This document shows positions 1-10,060 of a stretch of DNA of 43,816 nucleotides, in pieces. The notes below the pieces were generated by a model that saw only the letters and a list, made by a program, of their open reading frames with translations, had not been told where the DNA came from and made no database searches. Origin of the DNA: Kineosporia sp. NBRC 101731 (GTDB taxonomy: Bacteria; Actinomycetota; Actinomycetes; Actinomycetales; Kineosporiaceae). Both the position numbers and the translations under genes were made by a program. The first letter of the stretch is position 1. Every line of letters begins with the position of its first letter. The stretch spans positions 1 to 43,816 of the forward strand of contig NZ_BSTC01000027.1 of the NCBI RefSeq assembly GCF_030269305.1. Reading direction: 5' to 3'.

Positions 1-220
1 CCATCTCGGTGAACGTGGCACCCCGGTAGGACACCACCCGCCGCGGGAGCACCTCGAGGTCTCCGATCATCGCCTCGGTCGCCTCCCGGCCGTGAGTCTC
101 GACATACCCGACGACCACGTCGGTGCCACGCTCACGACGACGGTGACCCTCCTCGAGCATCTTGTACGTCTTACCCACGCCCGGGGCGGCCCCGAGGTGC
201 ACCCGCAGCTGGCCGGCCAT
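1..220 (-). CDS. kdpD: Sensor histidine kinase KdpD, N-terminal fragment (cut by window edge)
   Basis: This is the first 73 residues of the turgor/K+-sensing histidine kinase KdpD; the rest lies outside the window. The translation opens with the KdpD N-terminal domain, including the Walker-A-like stretch GAAPGVGKTYKML at about residues 8-20 and the following ETHGR segment, both hallmarks of the family. The ATG at 218-220 is preceded on the minus strand by GGGAGG at suitable spacing. It begins 19 bases after the kdpC stop, so it is co-directional with the Kdp transporter genes and probably co-transcribed. In the family it phosphorylates KdpE, the activator of the kdp operon; kdpE would be expected just outside the window. 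Identity is secure, completeness unknown. Confidence 0.93.
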   Translation of the reverse strand, partial: MAGQLRVHLGAAPGVGKTYKMLEEGHRRRERGTDVVVGYVETHGREATEAMIGDLEVLPRRVVSYRGATFTEM

Positions 221-239
221 CGCTGTTCGGTTCCTCCCG

Positions 240-1121
240 CTACGCCTGGGCCGCGGCCCGGTCGAGTGCCAGGTTCAGCTGCAGCACGTTGACGCCCGGC
301 TCCCCCATGAAGCCCAGCGCCCGGCCCGTGGTGTATTCGTCGACCAGGTCCTGGACCTGGGCGGATTCCATTCCTCGTTCCTTGGCCACCCGCGCGATCT
401 GCAGGTCGGCGTAGGCCACGCTGATCTGCGGGTCCAGGCCACTGCCGCTGGCGGTCACGGCGTCGGCCGGCACGACCGGCTCATCCGGTGCATCCCCTCG
501 GACCGGGGTCGTGACGTAGCCGGTGTACGCGGTGTCGGGCTCGGCGCACTCCACCCTCACACCCTGGTAGGTCGCGACGAACGGCCGTGCCGCTGTCGTG
601 CAGGCCTCGTTCAGGCTGACCACCCGGGTGATCTTCCCCATCGGTCCGTCCGCGTGCCACACGCCCAGCACAGCGCCGACACCATCGGCGGTGCAGTAGG
701 GCCGGGAGCCGTCCACGCCCTCGAGTTCACCGACGGCCAGGCTCCGCGCGCAGATCTGGGTGAGAAGGCTCTGCGAGGCGCTCTCCTCATCGTTGCTGAG
801 GGTGTCCACCACGTCCTCGGGTCCAAGGTTCGAGGCGCTGGTCGAGGTCGGGTCGTACCCGTCGCCGGCGGCGGAAGGACGGGACTGGAAGTACTGCTTC
901 AGCGCGTTGCCGTCGCCGCCGGTGAAGGACTGGCCGATCAAGGACGATCCGACCGTGCGGCCATCGACCTCGACCAGCGATCCCTCGGCCTTGTTCTGAA
1001 GGCCGGGAATCTGGGCGACGGCGGTGATCAGGAGCGGATAGGCCAACCCCAGCACCACGGTCATGACCAGCAGCACGCGCAGCGCGGCGATGTGCTGGCC
1101 CATCCAGGACGGGATTCTCAT
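240..1121 (-). CDS. kdpC: Potassium-transporting ATPase subunit KdpC, long form
   Basis: KdpC is the single-span accessory subunit that stabilises KdpB in the KdpFABC K+ pump. The protein starts MRIPSWMGQHIAALRVLL and has one N-terminal membrane helix (about residues 10-38), then the conserved SLIGQSF and YFQSRPSAAGDGYDP segments and a C-terminal NVLQLNLALD motif. At 293 residues it is much longer than the roughly 190-220 usual for KdpC. The extra sequence lies between the SRPSAAG motif and the GSGLDPQIS motif (about residues 95-210) and includes two or more Cys residues; it would be extracytoplasmic. Lies 27 bases after kdpB. Function is safe; the role of the insertion is unknown. Confidence 0.94.
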   Translation of the reverse strand: MRIPSWMGQHIAALRVLLVMTVVLGLAYPLLITAVAQIPGLQNKAEGSLVEVDGRTVGSSLIGQSFTGGDGNALKQYFQSRPSAAGDGYDPTSTSASNLGPEDVVDTLSNDEESASQSLLTQICARSLAVGELEGVDGSRPYCTADGVGAVLGVWHADGPMGKITRVVSLNEACTTAARPFVATYQGVRVECAEPDTAYTGYVTTPVRGDAPDEPVVPADAVTASGSGLDPQISVAYADLQIARVAKERGMESAQVQDLVDEYTTGRALGFMGEPGVNVLQLNLALDRAAAQA

Positions 1122-1148
1122 GACGAAACTTCTTTCTGGAACAGAGGT

Positions 1149-3320
<2,172 letters not shown>

Positions 3321-3346
3321 CGCAAGTCCTTAAGATCCAGGGAAGT

Positions 3347-5008
3347 TCAGCTCAGACCCTCGGCCAGCGGGCCGAGAGCGAGGGCCGGCAGGTAGGTCAG
3401 GGCGACGACGATGACGATCACGCCCACGAGCATCCCGACGAACAGAGGCTGGTAGGTCTTCAGCGTCCCCGCCGACTCCGGGGTCGGTTTCTGCCGGGCC
3501 AGCGATCCGGCCAGGCCGAGCACGAAGATGATCGGCAGGAAGCGACCGAGCAGCATGGCGATGCCCAGGGCCGTGTTGTAGAAGCCGGTGTTCACCGAGA
3601 TGCCCGCGAAGGCGGAACCGTTGTTGTTGCCGGCCGAGGTGAACGCGTACAAGACCTCGGAGAACCCGTGACCTCCGGCGTTGAGCATGGAGGTGCGCGC
3701 GGTCGGGTCGGCCATCGCAACGGCCGTGCCGATCAGGACGATCGCCGGGGTGGTCAGCAGGTACAGGGAGGCGAACTTGATCTCCCGGGAACTGATCTTC
3801 TTGCCCAGGTACTCCGGGGTGCGCCCGACCATCAGCCCGGCGACGAAGACCGTGATCACGGCGATGACCAGCATGCCGTACAGGCCCGAACCCACACCGC
3901 CGGGCGCGATCTCGCCGAGCATCATGTTCAGCATCGCGATCCCGCCACCGAAGGAGGTGTAGGAGTCGTGGAACGAGTTCACGGCACCGGTCGAGGTCAG
4001 GGTGGTTGCGGCACCGAAGGTGGCCGACTGCAGGACACCGAAACGAGTTTCCGTCCCCTCCAGGGCCCCACCGGCTGCCGTCGGGACGGTGCCGCTGCCG
4101 ATCCCCTGGCTCAGATTCATCAGGGCGATGCTCGTGAGGGCGAGAATGCCCATCGCCGCCACGATCGCGTAGCCCTGCCGGTTGCTGCCCACCATCCGGC
4201 CGAAGGCCCGCGGCATGCTGATCGGGATCAGCAGGATCAGGAAGATCTCCAGCCAGTTGGTCCAGGTGGCGGGGTTCTCGAACGGGTGGGAGCTGTTGGC
4301 GTTGTAGAAGCCCCCGCCGTTGGTGCCCAGTTCCTTGATCACTTCCTGGCTGGCCACCGGGCCGCCGGTGATGGCCTGAGCACCCCCGGTCAGCGTCTGG
4401 ATCTCGGTGCCGGAGGAGAAGTTCTGCACCATGCCGGCCGCGACGAAGACGACCGCGCCGATGACGGCCAGGGGCAGCAGCACCCGCAGGACGATGCGGA
4501 CCAGGTCGACCCAGAAGTTGCCGAGGTGCTCGCTGCGGTGCCGGGCGAAGCCGCGCACCAGGGCCGCGGCCACCGCGATACCGACCGCGGCCGAGGTGAA
4601 GTTCTGCACCGCCAGCCCGGCCATCTGGACCAGGTGGCCCATGGTCGACTCACCCGAGTAGGCCTGCCAGTTCGTGTTGGTGACGAAGCTGACCGCGGTG
4701 TTCCACGCCAGCGCCGGTGACACGTCATCGAAGCCGAGCGAGAGCATCAGGTGGCTCTGGAGCCGCATGAACGCATAGAGGAAGACGAGCGAGACCACGG
4801 AGAAGGCCAGGACGCTACGGGCGTACACCGCCCAGGGCTGCTCGCCCTCGGGGTCGACCCCGATGACCCGGTAGACACCGCGCTCGACCCGGGAATGCCG
4901 GGTGGGGGTGAACACGGCGTACAGATAGTCACCGACGGGCCGGTAGGCGGCGGCGAGGGCGACGACGAGGGTCAGGATGAAGATGACACCCGCAGTGGTT
5001 GAGCTCAT
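3347..5008 (-). CDS. kdpA: Potassium-transporting ATPase subunit KdpA
   Basis: KdpA is the channel-like K+-binding subunit, related to Trk/Ktr proteins, in the cytoplasmic membrane. The 553-residue product shows repeated membrane segments and the filter-type segments such as the one in [20 protein letters not shown] (about residues 228-247) and the related [12 protein letters not shown] segment later on. Length is typical. The ATG (5006-5008) shares one base with the kdpF stop (TGATG), so translation is coupled to kdpF. Nothing is missing; the gene looks fully functional. Confidence 0.97.
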   Translation of the reverse strand: MSSTTAGVIFILTLVVALAAAYRPVGDYLYAVFTPTRHSRVERGVYRVIGVDPEGEQPWAVYARSVLAFSVVSLVFLYAFMRLQSHLMLSLGFDDVSPALAWNTAVSFVTNTNWQAYSGESTMGHLVQMAGLAVQNFTSAAVGIAVAAALVRGFARHRSEHLGNFWVDLVRIVLRVLLPLAVIGAVVFVAAGMVQNFSSGTEIQTLTGGAQAITGGPVASQEVIKELGTNGGGFYNANSSHPFENPATWTNWLEIFLILLIPISMPRAFGRMVGSNRQGYAIVAAMGILALTSIALMNLSQGIGSGTVPTAAGGALEGTETRFGVLQSATFGAATTLTSTGAVNSFHDSYTSFGGGIAMLNMMLGEIAPGGVGSGLYGMLVIAVITVFVAGLMVGRTPEYLGKKISSREIKFASLYLLTTPAIVLIGTAVAMADPTARTSMLNAGGHGFSEVLYAFTSAGNNNGSAFAGISVNTGFYNTALGIAMLLGRFLPIIFVLGLAGSLARQKPTPESAGTLKTYQPLFVGMLVGVIVIVVALTYLPALALGPLAEGLS

Positions 5009-5097
5009 CAGAATTTCTCCGGGTAGAGCAGAGCGGCGAGCAGGAAGATCGTCAGGCCGACGGCGATCACCAGTCCGGCCACATTCACGAGAGTCAC
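5008..5097 (-). CDS. kdpF: Small Kdp subunit KdpF
   Basis: A 29-residue single-span peptide that stabilises the KdpABC complex. The translation from the GTG at 5095-5097 contains [20 protein letters not shown] followed by the YPEKF ending typical of actinobacterial KdpF. I chose this GTG because it overlaps the stop of the preceding mini ORF (GTGA) and has a GGGGAG sequence about eight bases upstream; the later GTG at 5086-5088 would give only 26 residues. Its own stop overlaps the kdpA start. Family recognition rests on the hydrophobic core and the C-terminal motif. Confidence 0.88.
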   Translation of the reverse strand: MTLVNVAGLVIAVGLTIFLLAALLYPEKF

Positions 5098-5177
5098 AGC
5101 CGCCCCACTCCCCGCACGATCATCGCCAAGGCGCCGAACAGCGCCAGCGTCACCAGCAGGAACACCAGGTCAAGCAC
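5094..5177 (-). CDS. Mini membrane protein at head of kdp operon
   Basis: A 27-residue peptide rich in Leu, Val and Phe ([19 protein letters not shown] is the core), which would form a single membrane helix with a basic C-terminal tail. It ends in a GTGA overlap with kdpF, so the two are translationally coupled. The GTG at 5175-5177 has an AGAGGG ribosome-binding sequence six to seven bases upstream; an in-frame ATG at 5196-5198 lacks one. Similar tiny hydrophobic ORFs precede kdpF in some actinobacteria (general recollection), but I know no assigned function. An additional small subunit or a leader peptide regulating kdp translation are both possible. Confidence 0.6.
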   Translation of the reverse strand: MLDLVFLLVTLALFGALAMIVRGVGRL

Positions 5178-5205
5178 CGCAATCCCTCTCACTTCCATGG
5201 ATCAG

Positions 5206-5224
5206 GCCCGGCTTCCTGCCGGGC
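5206..5224 (-). promoter_or_regulatory. Hairpin in kdp 5' leader
   Basis: GCCCGGC-TTCCT-GCCGGGC forms a perfect 7-bp GC stem with a 5-base loop, about 30 bases upstream of the mini ORF start. A 12-bp palindrome, GCCTGATCAGGC, lies further upstream at 5342-5353. These sit in the 253-base gap that must hold the kdp promoter. Whether either is a KdpE site, an attenuator or chance cannot be decided here. Confidence 0.35.
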
Positions 5225-5430
5225 AGATGCCAGCAGACCACCGGGAGGAAAGGGACGGCAGATGCCTTGACGGGACCTTGACGCGTCAGGCCCGGATCCT
5301 CACAACTTCCTGACACCGAGGCACCGATCGCTGCGGATCGGGCCTGATCAGGCTTGATCGTTCAGGTCGGGCTGCGCATTGGGGTGACAGCGGGATTCAC
5401 CCGGGGCCGGGCACGATCAGCAGATGGCCA

Positions 5431-6294
5431 CTACCCGGGCGCGTGAGCTGCTTGACCTGCTGGAAGCGCACTGGAGCCGGCACGAGCGACATAGCGGTGA
5501 GGTTTACACACCGGGCAGGGCACCGGCATCCCCGTTTCCAGATGATCCGGCAGCCACCCTGAGGCGTATCCCGCGCAGCCGAGAACGGGCCTGGGTCCAG
5601 GGTTCCTGGACCTTTCGGCTGCTACGGCCAGCCATCCTTGGAGGGCCGCAACCGGGTTGCGCAGGTCGGTGTCGGCGTTGTGAATCAGGAAGCTTCGCAG
5701 CTCGGTGTCGAGGTCACCGGCGCCGACGGTCGAGCGCCAGACGGCGACCAGTTCGTCCACCGTCGTCTCTTCGAGGCTCGCCCCACCAAACAGACGACGA
5801 CAGACCAAAGTCAGTAGTTGGGGTTTGAGGTAAGGGACAGGGACAGGGGGTTCAACGGTTGGCGAAGCAGGTGCTTCAGGTTTGCTGGGGCTGCGTTCGC
5901 GCCGGCTGGCTCCGGAGGCCCTCCCGCCAGCGCGTCCGGCTGCCACTTTGCGTTCGCGGTCGCGCAGGATCTGGCGGCGGCTGCGTTGCCAGTCGAACCA
6001 GTCATGGAAGGTCAGGCCGCCCTTGTCCGGGATGCCGGGGCAGTGGCTGGCGCCATGACGGCACTGGGAGTCGCTGTCGTGCCACAGGCCCGCCGTCACC
6101 AGCGCCCGGATGTGGAGGGTGCGGCCGCCCTTCTCGGTGACCAGGCTGGTGCGTAGGCGTCCGTCGGTCAGCTGCTGGGAGGCCCAGATGCCCGACACCG
6201 TCCACAGACCGATGGCATTCAGGCGGTAGCTGCGCTGGATGCCGACGGTTTTGGGATGTTCGGGAAAGCCGTCGTCGATGGTGAACCAGACCAT
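5431..6294 (-). CDS. Putative replication-associated protein of an integrative element
   Basis: A 287-residue protein whose N-terminal 110 residues (MVWFTIDDGFPEHPKTVGI onward, with GLWTVSGIWASQ and LTFHDWFDWQRSR) resemble the winged-helix-like N-terminal part of phage and integrative-element replication proteins of actinomycetes. An Arg-rich linker follows (about 110-145), then a second folded region. The C-terminal part contains GCAGYASGWLP and a CPVCKPHR zinc-knuckle-like motif (CxxC). It lies downstream of, and on the same strand as, a DUF2637 gene, the usual company of element genes. Specific function is inference; a bare 'hypothetical protein' label would also be defensible. Confidence 0.55.
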   Translation of the reverse strand: MVWFTIDDGFPEHPKTVGIQRSYRLNAIGLWTVSGIWASQQLTDGRLRTSLVTEKGGRTLHIRALVTAGLWHDSDSQCRHGASHCPGIPDKGGLTFHDWFDWQRSRRQILRDRERKVAAGRAGGRASGASRRERSPSKPEAPASPTVEPPVPVPYLKPQLLTLVCRRLFGGASLEETTVDELVAVWRSTVGAGDLDTELRSFLIHNADTDLRNPVAALQGWLAVAAERSRNPGPRPVLGCAGYASGWLPDHLETGMPVPCPVCKPHRYVARAGSSALPAGQAAHAPG

Positions 6295-6367
6295 GGAAGC
6301 GCCTTTTCGTCCTTCGTGAGAGATGGATGACTCAGTCGCCGATCGCTGACAGGTCGCCCGCGCCCTT

Positions 6368-7207
6368 TCAGGCGGCGGAGGCGTTGATCGGCTCCGGTCG
6401 CCGGTCAGAGGGCCGGTCGCGATGGTCGGTGTCGCGGGCTGAGACGCCTCGCAGTTCCCGTTTGATCGTTGATTCGCTCACCCCGAGGATCGCCGGTCCC
6501 CGGGAACGGATCGTCTTCTCGTCGTGGCCCTGGGACAGCCACCGCAAGATGGTGTGGGTCCTGTCCTTGTCGCTGGGTTCGACCGTCAGCGACTGCGGCC
6601 CGTGGTCGTCGGCGCTGCGGCGGGGCCGGCCTCGGGCCGGCGGTGATGGACGAGCGTCCGTGGGAGCACCGCGGGTGGCCTGGCGACGCTGCCTGGTGGT
6701 GGCCTTTGGCTCTTCCGGTCGTTGGCGGGCGGTGGCTGTGCGGGGGCGGCGACCGGCGCGCTGCCAGCCGCGGGTCTCGGCGATCGCGGCGACGGACAGG
6801 AAGGAGATCGGTGGTGCGACGGCGAAAGCTTCGGCCCACGGCAGTTGAGCGGCCCAGCTGTGGGGGTCGGCTGCGGCCAGGTTGGCCAGGATGATGAAGG
6901 CCACGGCCAGGAGCAGGACCAGGGCCGGGATGATCCGGCGCCAGTCGCTGCGCCGGCGCATCTCCCAGGCGGCATAGGCGGCCAGCACTTCCAGGCTTCC
7001 GGCGACGGTCCAGACCATCCAGCCGCGCACCCCCACGTCCGGGTAGGCGCCCACCTGCAGGACGTGCGTGGCCGATCCGGCCAGGTTGATGAGCCCCAGA
7101 CCGGCCAGGACGACGGCGGCGCCGGTGCGGTCCGGATCGGCGCGCATCCAGGCGATGACGGCGGTCAGTGGTTGCTGCTGCTCAGTTGTGGGCATGGAGA
7201 TCCTCAT
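6368..7207 (-). CDS. DUF2637-type membrane protein of integrative element
   Basis: A 279-residue protein with about four membrane helices in its first half (residues about 25-150, e.g. VVLAGLGLINLAGSATHVLQ and IIPALVLLLAVAFIILANLA), as in DUF2637 proteins encoded on actinomycete conjugative elements. The second half is basic and disordered, then ends with a short helix-turn-helix-like segment (LRWLSQGHDEKTIRSRGP, then GVSESTIKRELRG). I chose the ATG at 7205-7207 because it overlaps the stop of the upstream BTAD reading frame (ATGA); an internal ATG at 7193-7195 is the alternative. The family's role (transfer, spreading or replication control) is not established. Confidence 0.65.
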   Translation of the reverse strand: MRISMPTTEQQQPLTAVIAWMRADPDRTGAAVVLAGLGLINLAGSATHVLQVGAYPDVGVRGWMVWTVAGSLEVLAAYAAWEMRRRSDWRRIIPALVLLLAVAFIILANLAAADPHSWAAQLPWAEAFAVAPPISFLSVAAIAETRGWQRAGRRPRTATARQRPEEPKATTRQRRQATRGAPTDARPSPPARGRPRRSADDHGPQSLTVEPSDKDRTHTILRWLSQGHDEKTIRSRGPAILGVSESTIKRELRGVSARDTDHRDRPSDRRPEPINASAA

Positions 7208-8396
7208 GCTGGACGCGTGCGGGCGGGTGAGGCGGTGATCTGGGCGCGGATGCTGTTGACGCGTTCGTGGATCGCGCGGTCCGTGGTGTCGAGCTGGGCT
7301 GCCTCGTGCAGAAGAGCGGCAGCCTCCTCGGGGTGCTCGTCGTGGATGATCTCGGCCAGAGCGATGCGAACCTTCGCACCGGCTCGCAGCAGGCGACGGC
7401 GATGAGCTTGCAGCCAGGGATAGTCGAGGCTGGATCGATCGGCGAGGCGACCGGTGTGCAGGGCGAGTGCCTGCCGCAGAGCGCTTTCGCGAGCGCTGGG
7501 GGTGCTGGCGTTCTGGATGGTGGTGAGGGCTTGTTCGAAGGCGCGGGTGTCGACGTCGATCTGGCGGAGATGTCACCGAGCCGGTCGCCGGCGGCGACGG
7601 TGTACTGCAGCCCGCCATCGTCGTTCTGGCTAGCGGAGGCATCGGGGGCGTCGGCCGCGGGCACGTGCGCACTGGTGGGGACCAGGACTGTCCAGCCGGG
7701 GATCAGCATGCCCGGGGAGTGCATGAGGGTGCCGTCTGCCTGCTGACGTCCGGCGTTGAGGGCCCAGATGTCCCGCCACCGGGTGCCGTCGCCGAGGTAC
7801 TCCTCGGCCAGTCCCCACAGGGTGGAGGTCGGCCCGGAGGGCTGAACCCGTACTGCGCTCTTCCCTTGCACCGGGGAGAGCGGCGGGGTCGAGGTGCCGG
7901 CGGCCGCTACGCGTCCCGGCTCCGCCGGCACGTTTGCGTCTGCGTGGTCGGCGATGCTCCTGGTGTCGGTGGCCGTGGCGTGCGTCGACGGGAGGTGGGT
8001 CGATGCGGACGCGGGTACGGCCAGGCAGGCCAGCAGGAGACCTCCGATCAGGCCACCCACGCGACTGGGCACCATCGTCCTCTGGTGGACAGTCTGCGCG
8101 AGCGATGGGGTGAGGCTGAGCTGCTGTCGTCGGGCCCGGCGCACAGCACTGACCGCTTGCACGGTCCGTCCGAGAAGGCGGAGCCAGCAGCCCCATCCCG
8201 CCAGGACCGTCAGGTGAAGCAGCGCTGACCTGACCTCCGCGGTGTAGGCAGCCTGAAGGCATCGTTGGGCTGTCTCCCACGGTGCTGCGGCTACGAGGCA
8301 GAGGACGACTGGTGGCCCCAGGAGGAGGAACACCAGAGCGACCGCAGCGGCAACTGCCAGGACCCCTGCTCGAAAACGCCGCGGCGCGCAGCTCAT
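7204..8396 (-). pseudogene. LysM / BTAD-domain protein gene, internally deleted and out of frame
   Basis: The first part (from the ATG at 8394-8396) encodes two N-terminal membrane segments, a LysM domain (TLWGLAEEYLGDGTRWRDIW, then a GMLIPGWTVLVP tail) and the start of a second LysM (YTVAAGDRLGDIS). At about 7566-7575 the reading frame becomes nonsense, while the next frame encodes QIDVDTRAFEQALTTIQ followed by a BTAD (bacterial transcriptional activator) domain that ends at 7204. Intact relatives on actinomycete elements are far longer, with the rest of LysM 2 and a winged-helix domain between. So a deletion fused two distant parts out of frame. Start overlaps the upstream small gene, end overlaps the DUF2637 gene (ATGA). 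Confidence 0.7.
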
Positions 8397-8584
8397 TCCC
8401 GTCCCCCGGCGGCCGACGCTGCACGGGGTATCACCCGGATGCCGGACAACCGGCGCAACGGCAGCTCGAGCGGGCCGTGCACCTCGCCGATCAGCCTCGG
8501 TCGGCTCCGGTCACGACTGCCGGTGACGTGGTGGTCGCGGCCAGGCCCTCCGTTGTCGTGGGGGTGAGGATGGTGATCTCGCAT
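8393..8584 (-). CDS. Small His-rich hypothetical protein
   Basis: A 63-residue ORF starting MRDHHPHPHDNGG, with a His-rich N-terminus and a middle segment (GEVHGPLELPLRRLSGIRVI) that could pair with another element protein. The ATG at 8582-8584 has AAGGAG six to seven bases upstream. Its stop overlaps the start of the LysM/BTAD gene (ATGA), so it belongs to the same element operon. I recognise no family. Confidence 0.5.
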   Translation of the reverse strand: MRDHHPHPHDNGGPGRDHHVTGSRDRSRPRLIGEVHGPLELPLRRLSGIRVIPRAASAAGGRE

Positions 8585-8832
8585 CGGGGCTCCTTGCACT
8601 CTGCGTCCCGTTCGTGCGCCCATCCCACGGCCGCGCCCGTCCACGATTTGTTCCACGCGCACGTCCGCGGTTCATTCCACTCCGGGACCTCTGGGGACGC
8701 TGGCCTCCTGGTCGTCTCGCCGAGAGGACGCTGCGGGTCCAGGGCCGCGGGATGGCTCTGTCCGCAGGGAGCACCTGCGGAGCGAGCCGGCCGCGGACTG
8801 AATCTCCGTGGCAGCCTTCCGATAAAGCCGGC

Positions 8833-9261
8833 ATGAGTATCAGCGGAGTCTCGGGGGCCTTCTTCTCCTCGTACCTGCCCATGACCCCCGCCGTGGCCGC
8901 GTCCGGCGCATCGCAGGTGCCCAACAGCGCTGGCGTACGGGACGAGACCAGCGAAGCCAGTTGGGCGCGCCTGTCCCACCTGACCGCCAGCGATCGGGCG
9001 TTGATCGCGGCGGCGACGGGGATTCCGGTGCCCACGCGAGAGTCCGGCGCCTCACCGGTTGCCCCGCTCCTGGCCTACCTGGTGGCCGGGGACCGCGAGT
9101 CCGGGGTGCTGGCGGCAGGCCAGGACATCGGGACCGACTACATCAACCACCTGCTCGAGCAGTTTCGAGGGAAGGATGACTCATTCGGCGGCGCCCTGAA
9201 CCGGACACTCGGGCATCTGTACGGCGACCAGCGGCAGGACCCGTTCGATGTCCTCGCGTAG
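8833..9261 (+). CDS. Hypothetical protein, 142 residues
   Basis: Starts MSISGVSGAFFSSYLP; the C-terminal half contains SHLTASDRALIAAATGIPVP, then LLEQFRGKDDSFGGALNRTLG. Predicted soluble, without signal peptide or membrane segment. No family recognised. A degraded, deletion-ridden second copy of its 3' half lies at 9844-9965, so this gene or its flank was once duplicated. It stands alone on the plus strand between element genes. An in-frame open region extends upstream to 8614, but the ATG at 8833 fits the conserved-looking start best. Confidence 0.5.
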   Translation: MSISGVSGAFFSSYLPMTPAVAASGASQVPNSAGVRDETSEASWARLSHLTASDRALIAAATGIPVPTRESGASPVAPLLAYLVAGDRESGVLAAGQDIGTDYINHLLEQFRGKDDSFGGALNRTLGHLYGDQRQDPFDVLA

Positions 9262-9362
9262 CCCGGTGAGCTACCGCCCCCATCTGTGATGATCAGCTGG
9301 ACACCGGCGTCTCTGGACGTCGGCTGGCTCAATCCGCCAGGATCCTCGCGCAGCCGGCTCGC

Positions 9363-9662
9363 TTATCGCACCGACGCCGCACCGGCCGCCCGGATCACGT
9401 CCGCCAACCAGACCAAGCCGTAAGACAGGGACCGCGAGGGATCTTCAACAATCTCTTCAAGATGCTTCAAACACTCAGTGAGCTGCCCCACGGTGAACTC
9501 CGATGGCTCGTTGAACACGTCGTAGACCTGCTCGGGAGAGATGGCCCAGAAGAAGTCCGGATCGAGGAGGACAACCTCCCCTTCGATGCCCTCAAGATGA
9601 TCAAGGAGGATCTGGCTCGCGCGGCGAAGCACCTCAACGGGGACACGCAATGGCTCGGTCAC
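9363..9662 (-). CDS. Small acidic protein, probable orphan immunity protein
   Basis: A 99-residue acidic protein (MTEPLRVPVEVLRRASQILL, later DFFWAISPEQVYDVFNEP). The GTG at 9660-9662 is preceded by GGAGG at six-base spacing. Small acidic proteins with a 'YYW.I...YDVY' type core are common next to polymorphic toxins in actinomycetes. Directly upstream on the same strand (9681-9842) is an open tail that looks like a toxin C-terminus. Function is inferred from context and composition only. Confidence 0.55.
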   Translation of the reverse strand: MTEPLRVPVEVLRRASQILLDHLEGIEGEVVLLDPDFFWAISPEQVYDVFNEPSEFTVGQLTECLKHLEEIVEDPSRSLSYGLVWLADVIRAAGAASVR

Positions 9663-9680
9663 TGTCCACCTCCGAGGAAC

Positions 9681-9842
9681 TCATCCATCTGGTTCTGAAA
9701 CAGCCCGGATCTCGGGTTCCAGAAGCCTGATCCCACCGTCGACATTCCGCTGCCGAATCTCCAGTCTGAGCTCATTCCAGGCTATCAAGGGGGTCGTGAG
9801 CATGGGCATCGGCCCGTACGCCACCTCCATGGGCTTGACCCG
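9681..9842 (-). pseudogene. Toxin-like C-terminal relic upstream of immunity-type gene
   Basis: An open minus-strand stretch ending 19 bases before the 9662 start encodes a tail containing PLIAWNELRLEIRQRN and then a stop. No start codon or longer coherent frame is present upstream; beyond about 9844 the DNA instead matches the gene at 8833 on the other strand. The arrangement (tail, short gap, small acidic gene) is that of a toxin-immunity pair whose toxin has been lost. Confidence 0.35.
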
Positions 9843-9843
9843 A

Positions 9844-9965
9844 CCGACAGCGATCGAGCGTTGATTGCGGCACCGGCGCAGGAGTCCGGTGCCTCGCCCC
9901 GTTGCCCCGCCCCTCGCCCGTCTGGCGACCCGGAACCGGACCGTCCCTGACCCGGTGAGCTCCCC
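9844..9965 (+). repeat. Degenerate partial copy of the 8833-9280 region
   Basis: CAGCGATCGAGCGTTGATTG at about 9848-9867 matches CAGCGATCGGGCGTTGATCG at about 8987-9006. Further blocks match in the same order: the GAGTCCGGTGCCTCG block, the GGAACCGGAC block, and finally CCCGGTGAGCT just after the stop of the first copy. Intervening sequence is missing, so this is a deletion-ridden duplicate about 860 bases away. Confidence 0.65.
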
Positions 9966-10060
9966 GCGGGTATGTCGTCAGAACGCTGTGTGGAACGAAG
10001 CATGGACGGTCCCTTCGACTGAATGAGTGGACAGGCACTCATTCTCGAGGGAGACAGCTG

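Noticed and set aside
5199-5430. Possible riboswitch in the kdp leader
   Set aside because: Only a simple hairpin and a palindrome are visible; no recognisable conserved riboswitch core.
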